This document shows positions 7,379-13,181 of a DNA stretch of 15,601 nucleotides, in pieces. The DNA lies in assembly GCA_903933395.1 (NCBI GenBank), contig CAIZKA010000271.1, forward strand, positions 1 to 15,601, given 5' to 3'. The notes beneath the pieces are model-generated. The model made no database searches, had not been told where the DNA came from, and saw only the letters and a list, made by a program, of their open reading frames with translations. This DNA comes from an uncultured beta proteobacterium (GTDB lineage: Bacteria > Pseudomonadota > Gammaproteobacteria > Burkholderiales > Rhodocyclaceae). Positions within the stretch are counted from its first letter, which is position 1, and each line of letters begins with the position of its first letter. Both the position numbers and the translations under genes were made by a program.

Positions 7379-8065
7379 ATGAGCAAGCTGCAACTGCAGA
7401 ACGTCGACGCCTGCGTCTTCGACGCCTACGGCACACTGTTCGATTTCAACAGCGCCGCCGGCGCGGCCAGGGACGAGTTGGGCGAGGACTGGCAGCGCCT
7501 CTCCGACCTGTGGCGCCTGAAGCAACTGCAATACACCTGGCTGCGCGGTTTGGCACAGCATCACGCCGGCTTCTGGCAGGTCACCGGCGACGCGCTGGAC
7601 TTTGCCCTCGCCGCCTTGAAGATCGAACGCCCCGGCCTGCGCGACCGGCTGATGAATCTCTACCTCCAGCTCAACACCTACCCCGAAGTGCCGGCCATGC
7701 TGGACGAGTTGAAACGCCGCGGAATGAAACTCGCCATCCTGTCCAACGGCACCCCGCCCATGCTCGCGGCGGTCGTCAGCAACTCGGGACTGGAAGGCGT
7801 GTTCGATGCCGTGCTTTCGGTGGAGGATGTCGGCGTATTCAAGCCGCATCCGTCTGTTTACCGCCTGGCGGCAGAGCGCCTGGGAATCGCCCCGGCGCGC
7901 ATCTGCTTCCTGTCATCCAACGGTTGGGACGCCTTTTCGGCCAAAGCCTTCGGTTTCCAGGTGGTCTGGTGCAACCGCTTCGGCCAGGTTGCGGAGCGGA
8001 TCCCTGCCACCCCTGATGGCGAGATCGCCGATCTGTCGGCGCTGCCGGAAATAGTCTGTCCCTAG
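7379..8065 (+). CDS. HAD-superfamily hydrolase, L-2-haloacid dehalogenase type
   Basis: 228 residues, the size of type II haloacid dehalogenases. These hydrolyse L-2-haloacids to D-2-hydroxyacids through an aspartyl ester. The nucleophile is Asp15 in VFDAYGTLFD. Other residues aligned by eye to the L-DEX active site are Thr19, Arg46 (LWRLKQLQYTWLR), Ser122 (LSNG), Lys155 (FKPHP), Tyr161, Ser179 and Asn181 with Asp184 (SSNGWDAF). All are present, so dehalogenase chemistry is plausible, although some relatives act on other substrates. AAGGG sits 8 nt before ATG 7379. Its coupling to the radical SAM gene suggests a shared pathway, possibly on an organo-element or adenosyl product, but that is speculation. 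Confidence 0.9.
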   Translation: MSKLQLQNVDACVFDAYGTLFDFNSAAGAARDELGEDWQRLSDLWRLKQLQYTWLRGLAQHHAGFWQVTGDALDFALAALKIERPGLRDRLMNLYLQLNTYPEVPAMLDELKRRGMKLAILSNGTPPMLAAVVSNSGLEGVFDAVLSVEDVGVFKPHPSVYRLAAERLGIAPARICFLSSNGWDAFSAKAFGFQVVWCNRFGQVAERIPATPDGEIADLSALPEIVCP

Positions 8066-8071
8066 GCCGGG

Positions 8072-8278
8072 TCAGGCGGCCTTTGCCGCCGCTTCCGCGG
8101 TCAGCCTGAGTTGCAGGCAGGCCGGACACAGGCACTTTGCAGCCGACGGATCCGATTGCGCCGGAAGCTGCGCCAAGGCTGGCAGGCTCGCGCACCAGCA
8201 TTCCTTGTCACCATTTTCCATGCCGCAGCGAAACAGCGCGCCACACTGCGGACAGACGTTGGCCGGTACCTCGTTCAT
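8072..8278 (-). CDS. Small cysteine-rich CWC-family protein
   Basis: A 68-residue soluble protein with eight cysteines in zinc-ribbon-like groups: C9-P-Q-C12, C18, the name-giving C27-W-C29, then C49-L-C51-P-A-C54. An Ala-rich tail follows. The CWC family has no established function; the Cys layout suggests zinc binding or thiol redox chemistry. ATG 8278 overlaps the stop codon of the anti-sigma gene as ATGA, so translation is coupled and it is the third gene of the sigma factor operon. The open frame extends upstream to 8359, but that part overlaps the anti-sigma gene and is not family-like. Its place in this operon suggests a role in sensing or responding to oxidative stress. Confidence 0.78.
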   Translation of the reverse strand: MNEVPANVCPQCGALFRCGMENGDKECWCASLPALAQLPAQSDPSAAKCLCPACLQLRLTAEAAAKAA

Positions 8279-8457
8279 GGCGTATCGCCGCCGCCGAAAC
8301 GCCGGCAGGCCGCCCGCAACACGCGCATCTGACGGCGATAGTTGCTGCAGGCGGAACAAATCAGCATGTGCAGGCGCAGGCCGAGGCGCTCGGCCAGGCC
8401 CAGCGGACGGTCCTGCTCCTGCGACATCAGTTCCGTCGCCTCCCTGCAGCTCAGCAT
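8275..8457 (-). CDS. ZAS/zf-HC2-type soluble anti-sigma factor
   Basis: A 60-residue protein without a membrane segment. It carries the zinc anti-sigma signature HxxxCxxC as His30-Cys34-Cys37 (LHMLICSAC), an N-terminal Cys4 (MLSCREATEL) and Cys51. This is the pattern of small cytosolic anti-sigmas whose zinc/thiol centre releases the sigma factor on oxidation. ATG 8457 follows the sigma factor stop codon with one base between (TGAAATG), and GGAG lies 7 nt upstream; an earlier in-frame ATG at 8478 would overlap the sigma gene. Very small ZAS proteins are hard to assign by sequence alone, so the tight coupling to the sigma gene is the main support. Confidence 0.8.
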   Translation of the reverse strand: MLSCREATELMSQEQDRPLGLAERLGLRLHMLICSACSNYRRQMRVLRAACRRFGGGDTP

Positions 8458-8458
8458 T

Positions 8459-9037
8459 TCACGTCTCCGCTCCGGCAAACCAGTTGGTTTCGAGGCAGCT
8501 GCGCAGGCCCAGCCGCGCGCGGTGCAGCACCACCCAGCAATTGGACGTACTGATGCCGGCTTCCTTACAGATCTCCTCGGTCTCGAAGCCGAGAAATTCG
8601 CGCATCATGAACACCCTTGCGGTCTTCGCCGGCAGGTGGTCGAGGCAGGCTTCGAACACCTTCCAGAACTGCTGCTGCTCGAAGGAGGCCTCGGGGTCGG
8701 CCCAGCGTCCGGGCGCCGCCGCATCGGTCCAGTGACCGCGGCGGTCGAACAGGGTATCGTTGAGCAGGTCGTCGCCGGCTTCGTCGTCGGCCAGGGAACT
8801 TGCGGAAACCTCGCGGCTCCGGCTGCGGATGGTATCTATGATCTTGTTGCGCAGGATGGAAATCAGCCAGGTCTTGTAGGACGAGCGGCTCTCGAAGCGA
8901 TGACTGCCGGTCAGCGCCGCCAGCATGGTCTCCTGCACGGCATCCTCGGCTGCCCCCGCATCGCGCAGCTGCAGGCGCGCAAAGCGCAGCAGGTCGGGGC
9001 GCAGGGCATTCAATTCGCTTTGACGGTCGAGATCCAT
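8459..9037 (-). CDS. ECF-type sigma-70 factor
   Basis: A 192-residue ECF sigma factor. Region 2 spans about residues 12-76 (EDAVQETMLAAL, then YKTWLISILRNKIIDTIR), a variable linker runs to about 118, and region 4 spans about 120-184 with its helix-turn-helix near 154-175 (EEICKEAGISTSNCWVVLHRAR). The ISTSNCWV..HRAR pattern recalls the group that includes the neisserial Ecf/RpoE, known to drive msrAB. ATG 9037 fits the family start; a TTG at 9094 would add 19 atypical residues. No strong Shine-Dalgarno is visible. First of three coupled genes (sigma, anti-sigma, CWC). I found no clear copy of the ECF promoter in front of it, so autoregulation is not shown. Confidence 0.93.
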   Translation of the reverse strand: MDLDRQSELNALRPDLLRFARLQLRDAGAAEDAVQETMLAALTGSHRFESRSSYKTWLISILRNKIIDTIRSRSREVSASSLADDEAGDDLLNDTLFDRRGHWTDAAAPGRWADPEASFEQQQFWKVFEACLDHLPAKTARVFMMREFLGFETEEICKEAGISTSNCWVVLHRARLGLRSCLETNWFAGAET

Positions 9038-9081
9038 GGCTAAGCTGTTGTAGGAATGACGCGTATTTTGAACCAACGGCG

Positions 9082-9110
9082 GGAACTTCGACAAATCAAT
9101 CGAATCTGTA
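9082..9110 (+). promoter_or_regulatory. Sigma-E-like ECF promoter for msrB-msrA
   Basis: GGAACTT (9082-9088), a 16-nt spacer and TCTGTA (9105-9110) closely match the classic ECF/sigma-E consensus (GGAACTT, N15-16, TCTGA-like). It points at msrB, giving an 80-90-nt leader. The divergent sigma factor gene makes self-contained regulation likely. Confidence 0.65.
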
Positions 9111-9199
9111 AGCTATGACGCAGTTGTGCGACCAAGCAGCAAGGATACCAACAAGCAGGCCACCCGCCCCCGGGTGACCACCGACCACCGGAGAACCAA

Positions 9200-9709
9200 A
9201 TGAACCGTCGCAACTGGATTGCAAGCATTTCAGGATTTTTCGCCGCCGCCGCGGTGCCCATTGTCACCATGGGCCGTGTGAGCGCCGCGGAAAAGTTTCC
9301 GCTGGCCAAGTCGAAGGATGAGTGGAAGAAGCTGCTGGCGCCGGATGCCTACCGCGTCCTGTTCGAAGAAGGCACGGAGCCGTCCGGCAGCAGCGCCCTG
9401 AATGCGGAAAAGCGTCCCGGCACCTTTATCTGCGCGGCCTGCAGCCTGCCGTTGTTCGACGCCGCGCACAAGTACGAAAGCGGCACCGGCTGGCCCAGCT
9501 TCTGGCAGGGCCTGCCCGGCGCGCTGGGCACCTCGACCGACTTCAAGCTGATCTACCCGCGTACCGAATACCACTGCTCGCGCTGCGGCGGCCACCAGGG
9601 CCATGTCTTCGATGACGGGCCGAAACCCACGGGCAAGCGCTATTGCAACAACGGGGTCGCGCTGAAGTTCGTGGCCAAGACCGAAACCTTGCCGACGCTG
9701 CGGACATGA
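9200..9709 (+). CDS. msrB: Peptide-methionine (R)-S-oxide reductase MsrB, exported
   Basis: Reduces methionine-R-sulfoxide in proteins. The 169 residues begin with an export signal (Arg3-Arg4, hydrophobic stretch 9-23, likely cleavage after the VSA/SAA near residue 29-30), so it should act in the periplasm; the twin arginines could even suggest Tat. The MsrB core shows zinc ligands C78/C81 and C126/C129, SGTGWPSFW (94-102), GGHQGHVF (130-137) and catalytic Cys149 in RYCNNG. The site that often holds the resolving Cys (S-G-C-GWPSF) is Thr96, making this a one-Cys type that needs another reductant. GGAG sits 6 nt before ATG 9200. The stop overlaps the msrA start as ATGA. Confidence 0.95.
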   Translation: MNRRNWIASISGFFAAAAVPIVTMGRVSAAEKFPLAKSKDEWKKLLAPDAYRVLFEEGTEPSGSSALNAEKRPGTFICAACSLPLFDAAHKYESGTGWPSFWQGLPGALGTSTDFKLIYPRTEYHCSRCGGHQGHVFDDGPKPTGKRYCNNGVALKFVAKTETLPTLRT

Positions 9710-10323
9710 GCCCGTTGCTGAAGGCGATTCTCGCCCTGACCGCGCTCATCACGACGGTTGCCCGTGCCGAAGCACCCGCGGCGCCGGCCGCGGTTCCCGC
9801 CGGCGCAGCAACGGCGATTTTCGCCGGCGGCTGTTTCTGGTGCATCGAAAAGGACTTCGAAAAGCTTCCCGGCGTGATCGAAGTGGAGTCCGGCTATACC
9901 GCCGGCAAGACGCCCAATCCGAGCTACGAGCAGGTCAGCTCGGGCAGCACCGGGCACGCCGAAGCGGTGCGGGTTATCTACGATCCGAAAACAGTCAGCT
10001 ATCCGCAACTGGTCGACTATTTCTGGCGCCACATTGATCCCACGGTCAAGGACCGGCAGTTCTGCGACGTCGGCACCCAGTACCGCAGCGGCATCTACTG
10101 GGCCAGCGAAGCGGAGCGCAAGGCGGCCGAGGCCAGCCGCGATGCGCTGATCAAGAGCGGCAAGTTCAAGACCATCCACACTGAACTGGCGCCGGCCTCG
10201 ACCTTCTGGCTGGCCGAAACCTACCATCAGGACTACTACAAGAAGAACCCGCTGCGCTACAACTACTACCGCAAGTCCTGCGGCAGGGACGCGAGGGTGG
10301 AGGAAGTCTGGGCCGGCAAATGA
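9706..10323 (+). CDS. msrA: Peptide-methionine (S)-S-oxide reductase MsrA, exported
   Basis: Reduces methionine-S-sulfoxide, complementing MsrB. The 205 residues start with a Sec-type signal peptide (MSPLLKAILALTALITTVARAEA, likely cut after ARA at 19-21) and an Ala/Pro-rich linker. The MsrA domain starts near residue 36, with catalytic Cys43 in GGCFWC, GYTAGKTPNPSYEQV (63-77), GHAEAVRV (83-90), Cys120 in RQFCDVGTQYRS and a C-terminal Cys192 (KSCGRD) that may serve as resolving Cys. ATG 9706 overlaps the msrB stop (ATGA). In-frame upstream extension to 9643 lies inside msrB and is rejected. Together they form a periplasmic methionine-repair pair under the ECF promoter at 9082. Confidence 0.96.
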   Translation: MSPLLKAILALTALITTVARAEAPAAPAAVPAGAATAIFAGGCFWCIEKDFEKLPGVIEVESGYTAGKTPNPSYEQVSSGSTGHAEAVRVIYDPKTVSYPQLVDYFWRHIDPTVKDRQFCDVGTQYRSGIYWASEAERKAAEASRDALIKSGKFKTIHTELAPASTFWLAETYHQDYYKKNPLRYNYYRKSCGRDARVEEVWAGK

Positions 10324-10334
10324 ATCAGCATCCC

Positions 10335-10353
10335 TGACCCGGCGGGGTCATTT
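10335..10353 (+). terminator. Possible terminator after msrA
   Basis: TGACCC-GGCG-GGGTCA is a 6-bp stem with a 4-nt loop, 11 nt after the msrA stop, followed only by TTT. The short T-run makes it a weak intrinsic terminator candidate. Confidence 0.4.
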
Positions 10354-10393
10354 CGGCGAAGTTGCCGGTAAGACCTTGACCTCCTTCGGGCAC

Positions 10394-10417
10394 TTCCCCG
10401 GCAAAATTCCCGGGGAA
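10394..10417. other. Hairpin in the leader of the MBL/cNBD gene
   Basis: TTCCCCGG and CCGGGGAA form an 8-bp perfect stem around an 8-nt loop, about 110 nt before the start of the large MBL gene. The 10324-10529 gap otherwise shows an AT-rich patch (TAAAAT at 10441-10446) without a matching -35 box. Role unknown; it could be a leader structure, a second terminator for msrA or a protein-binding site. Confidence 0.4.
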
Positions 10418-10529
10418 CTATCCCCGCCCGATTATGGGGTTAAAATCTGCGTCACCTCCGGCTGCTCGAAAGCGCACGCATCGGTCATGCCGGCCGACAA
10501 TGGCCACTTCACCCGATCGGACACCCTTG

Positions 10530-12764
10530 ATGTCGATACGCAAACTCATCGTCGCCAACGGAATTTCCTATGTCGAGATTCCGGCGGCCGGGCTCTACCT
10601 GCTTTGCGGATCGCCTGCCGACAGCGTCAAGCACCTGCTCCGCCGCGGCATCATTCAAATCACCGAGCAGAACGGCATCGCCTTCGAGAACGGTCCGAAT
10701 GCGATTCTGCTGTCGGACACGATGGTGCAGAACGGCCACCTGTGCAACCTGGCCGAGTTTCCCATCCTGCAAATGCTCTACCGTCAGGGCATGCTGATCC
10801 CGAACCATCCGAACAACACGGGCAGAAAGCCCAAACTTATCGGCACCCCGGAACAGCTTGCCGCGCAGTTGCGCTACATCCATCGCGGCAACTACGGGCT
10901 GATCTCGGCCGAAGAAATGGTGAAGGCCGGCATTAACGAGGCGGAAGCCGAAGAGCTCATGCGCATCAAGCTCAAGTTTGCCTTCGGCCAGATTTCGCGA
11001 CCCGATACATTTGTCGATTGCCTGCCCCTGACCACCGGCCCGCTGGACATCGGTGACGGCGTCAGCATCGAACGCGTGGCGAACAATGTGTTCGAGATCC
11101 GCTACGGCGACGACTGCGTCGAGATCGACCTCAACCTGCGCATGCACGAAACCTATCCCTGCCCCTACCCCCTGAGCCACGTCGACATCGACCGCCATTA
11201 CTTCGCCGTGGTGCACGCGGGCGACGGCGATGGTTGGGACTACAACCGTCCGGCAATGGGCAGCGTCCTCATCCATCAGGGCCGGGTCTACCTGATTGAC
11301 GCGGGTCCGAACATCCACTACAGCCTCGATGCCCTCGGCATCGGCAAGAAGGAGGTAGCGGGAATCTTTCACACGCACTGCCACGACGATCACTTCGCCG
11401 GCCTGACCACGCTGCTGCAATGTGACAAGCCACTTCAATATTTCGCCACCCCACTGGTACGCGCCTCGGTGACGCGGAAATTCTGCGCCCTGCTGTCGAT
11501 ACCGGAATGCGAGTTTTCCAAGTACTTCGACATCCACGACCTGGAAGAAGGAAAGTGGAACGACATCATGGGGCTGGAAGTCCGCCCGGTCATGTCGCCG
11601 CACCCCGTCGAAACCACGGTTTTCAATTTCCGCGTGCTCTGGGAGGGTGGCTATCGCACCTATACCCATCTTGCCGACATCGCGTCGTTCACCGTGCTCG
11701 ACTCCATGACCCATGCCGACAACCTGGCTCTGGGCTTGAGTCCGGAGCGTGCGCAGGCGATCAAGGCGGAATACCTGAGGCCCGCCGACCTCAAGAAGAT
11801 TGACGTCGGCGGCGGCATGATTCACGGCAACGCCGCCGACTTCGTCGACGACACCTCAAAACGGTTGCTGCTGGCCCATACCGCCCGGGAAATGACAGAT
11901 GCCGAACGGCGCATCGGCTCGGGTGCCCCCTTCGGCACGCTGGATGTGATGATTCCCGGCGAGCAGAACTTCCTGCTGCGCGACGCCAGCGAGTTTCTCA
12001 AGAGCTACTTCCCCACGGTCCCGGTAGAGCGGCTGCACATGCTGCTGAACAACCGTATCGTCACCTTCAACCCGGAAACCATCATCACGCCGGCGGGAAA
12101 AATTCCTGCCGAGATTTACCTGCTGCTTGCCGGCAAGGTGGAAATGCTGACGCAGGACCCCGCCAATTCGCATTTCCTGTTCAGCGGCTCGCTGCTTGCC
12201 GAACCGGCCGCGATCTATGACCAGCCCAGCGACGAGACCTACCGCTCCGTGGGCTTCGTCAAGGCCTTGCGCCTGCCGTCCGACCTGTATCGCAACTTCA
12301 TCGAGCGCTTCTATTCGAGTACCGATCTGCTCGCCGTACGCAAGGTCGAGGAGCGCCTGCGCCGCACCTTTCTCTTCAGCGACGCGGTGACCAATCCCAT
12401 ACTGTTTTCGCTGGCCAAGAATTGCAGGATTACCGAGTTGCATGCCGGAGAGACCTTCGCCGACGACCCGGAACAACTGCACCTGATTGGAAAGGGGCGG
12501 CTTTCCATGGGCGACAAGGAAGGCGCGCCGGTACTCGGCAAGGGCGAATTCTGGGGATCGGACAGCCTGTTTCAAGACGCGAAAGAGCAGCAACCGCCCG
12601 CCGCCGGACCCCTGCCGCCGGCAATTGCCCTGGACAGTTGCGAAATCTACTCCGTACCCTTGAAACTGGTTTCGCGGATTCCGGTGGTGCGCTGGAAGCT
12701 CTTCGAAGCGTTTCGCAGCGCCCACCCCTACGCCGCCCCCCGCTATCGCGGCACCGCTCGCTAG
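10530..12764 (+). CDS. Metallo-beta-lactamase-fold protein with two cyclic-nucleotide-binding-like domains
   Basis: A 744-residue soluble protein, function unassigned. Residues 1 to about 170 form an N-terminal region I do not recognise (NGPNAILLSD, AEFPILQMLYRQGM, IHRGNYGLIS). A metallo-beta-lactamase domain follows (about 175-460) with an intact HxHxDH motif (H283, H285, D287, H288), then His358, Asp383 and His432/His450 as remaining metal ligands. Two cNBD-like beta-barrel modules come last: about 490-605 (ITPAGKIPAEIYLLLAGKVEML) and about 615-735 (ELHAGETF...LHLIGKGRLSM...LGKGEFWG). Both lack the clear Arg-containing phosphate-binding cassette, so nucleotide binding is uncertain. A ligand-controlled hydrolase is a fair guess. 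ATG 10530 has no strong ribosome site; ATG 10500 in frame is the alternative. Monocistronic. Confidence 0.85.
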   Translation: MSIRKLIVANGISYVEIPAAGLYLLCGSPADSVKHLLRRGIIQITEQNGIAFENGPNAILLSDTMVQNGHLCNLAEFPILQMLYRQGMLIPNHPNNTGRKPKLIGTPEQLAAQLRYIHRGNYGLISAEEMVKAGINEAEAEELMRIKLKFAFGQISRPDTFVDCLPLTTGPLDIGDGVSIERVANNVFEIRYGDDCVEIDLNLRMHETYPCPYPLSHVDIDRHYFAVVHAGDGDGWDYNRPAMGSVLIHQGRVYLIDAGPNIHYSLDALGIGKKEVAGIFHTHCHDDHFAGLTTLLQCDKPLQYFATPLVRASVTRKFCALLSIPECEFSKYFDIHDLEEGKWNDIMGLEVRPVMSPHPVETTVFNFRVLWEGGYRTYTHLADIASFTVLDSMTHADNLALGLSPERAQAIKAEYLRPADLKKIDVGGGMIHGNAADFVDDTSKRLLLAHTAREMTDAERRIGSGAPFGTLDVMIPGEQNFLLRDASEFLKSYFPTVPVERLHMLLNNRIVTFNPETIITPAGKIPAEIYLLLAGKVEMLTQDPANSHFLFSGSLLAEPAAIYDQPSDETYRSVGFVKALRLPSDLYRNFIERFYSSTDLLAVRKVEERLRRTFLFSDAVTNPILFSLAKNCRITELHAGETFADDPEQLHLIGKGRLSMGDKEGAPVLGKGEFWGSDSLFQDAKEQQPPAAGPLPPAIALDSCEIYSVPLKLVSRIPVVRWKLFEAFRSAHPYAAPRYRGTAR

Positions 12765-12779
12765 CCAGTCGTGTCATGC

Positions 12780-12825
12780 GGCGCCGTAGCGCGGGCGCCG
12801 ACTATCTGCGGCACGGCGTTCGCCG
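12780..12825. terminator. GC hairpins between convergent genes
   Basis: Two hairpins fill the 82-bp gap between the MBL gene and the acyl-CoA-binding protein gene: GGCGCC...GGCGCC (12780-12785/12794-12799, 8-nt loop) and CGGCG-TT-CGCCG (12814-12825). No T-run follows on either strand, so a bidirectional terminator is possible but not proven. Confidence 0.3.
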
Positions 12826-12846
12826 GCCGCGCCCGAAAAGATTGCT

Positions 12847-13104
12847 TCAGCCTTTCAGGGAATCGACCAGGGCGATGTAGCGCTTCATGGCCTCGTCGCC
12901 GGCAGTGCCCTTGATGGCGGCCCAGGCATCGTATTTGGCGCGGCCGACCATGTCGGTGAAGCCCGGGCGCTTGCCCTCGACATCGCCGTCCGTGCCCTGC
13001 TTGTAGAGCGCGTAGAGTTGCAGCAGCACATCGTTCGAGGGCCGCTCCGGCAGTTTCTTCGAATCGGCCGCCGCGGCTTCGAATTTCTTCTTGAGTGCGC
13101 TCAT
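12847..13104 (-). CDS. Acyl-CoA-binding protein (ACBP)
   Basis: An 85-residue cytosolic four-helix protein that binds long-chain acyl-CoA esters; length is that of eukaryotic ACBPs (about 86). Family motifs: LQLYALYKQGTDGD (Tyr31, Tyr34, Lys35 would face the acyl-CoA), KRPGF, and GRAKYDAWAAIKG, ending in AMKRYIALVDSLKG. ATG 13104 has GGAGG 9 nt upstream; longer in-frame starts upstream overlap the divergent gene's leader and are not family-like. It faces away from the wax-ester synthase across 77 bp, suggesting that it buffers or delivers the acyl-CoA used by that enzyme. ACBPs are uncommon in bacteria. Confidence 0.95.
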   Translation of the reverse strand: MSALKKKFEAAAADSKKLPERPSNDVLLQLYALYKQGTDGDVEGKRPGFTDMVGRAKYDAWAAIKGTAGDEAMKRYIALVDSLKG

Positions 13105-13149
13105 GTCGTCTTTCCTCCAAACTTTGGTCATCGGGATTTGCCTTCGACT

Positions 13150-13155
13150 ATTATA
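13150..13155 (-). promoter_or_regulatory. Candidate -10 box for the ACBP gene
   Basis: A perfect TATAAT on the minus strand, about 46 nt before the ACBP start, in the only AT-rich patch of the 77-bp divergent gap. No good -35 box is found at 16-18 nt. The overlapping plus-strand reading TATTAT (13149-13154) could serve the wax-ester synthase gene. Confidence 0.4.
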
Positions 13156-13181
13156 TGCCGTCACCCTAGAAGACATGCGCA

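Noticed and set aside
9038..9080. Sigma-70-like promoter for the sigma factor operon on the minus strand (TTGTCG, 18 nt, CAAAAT)
   Set aside because: Both hexamers match poorly and overlap the msrB promoter; not strong enough to annotate.
10509..11825. Long open frame (438 codons) on the minus strand opposite the MBL/cNBD gene
   Set aside because: The plus-strand frame carries intact MBL metal ligands; the antisense product has no recognisable domain.
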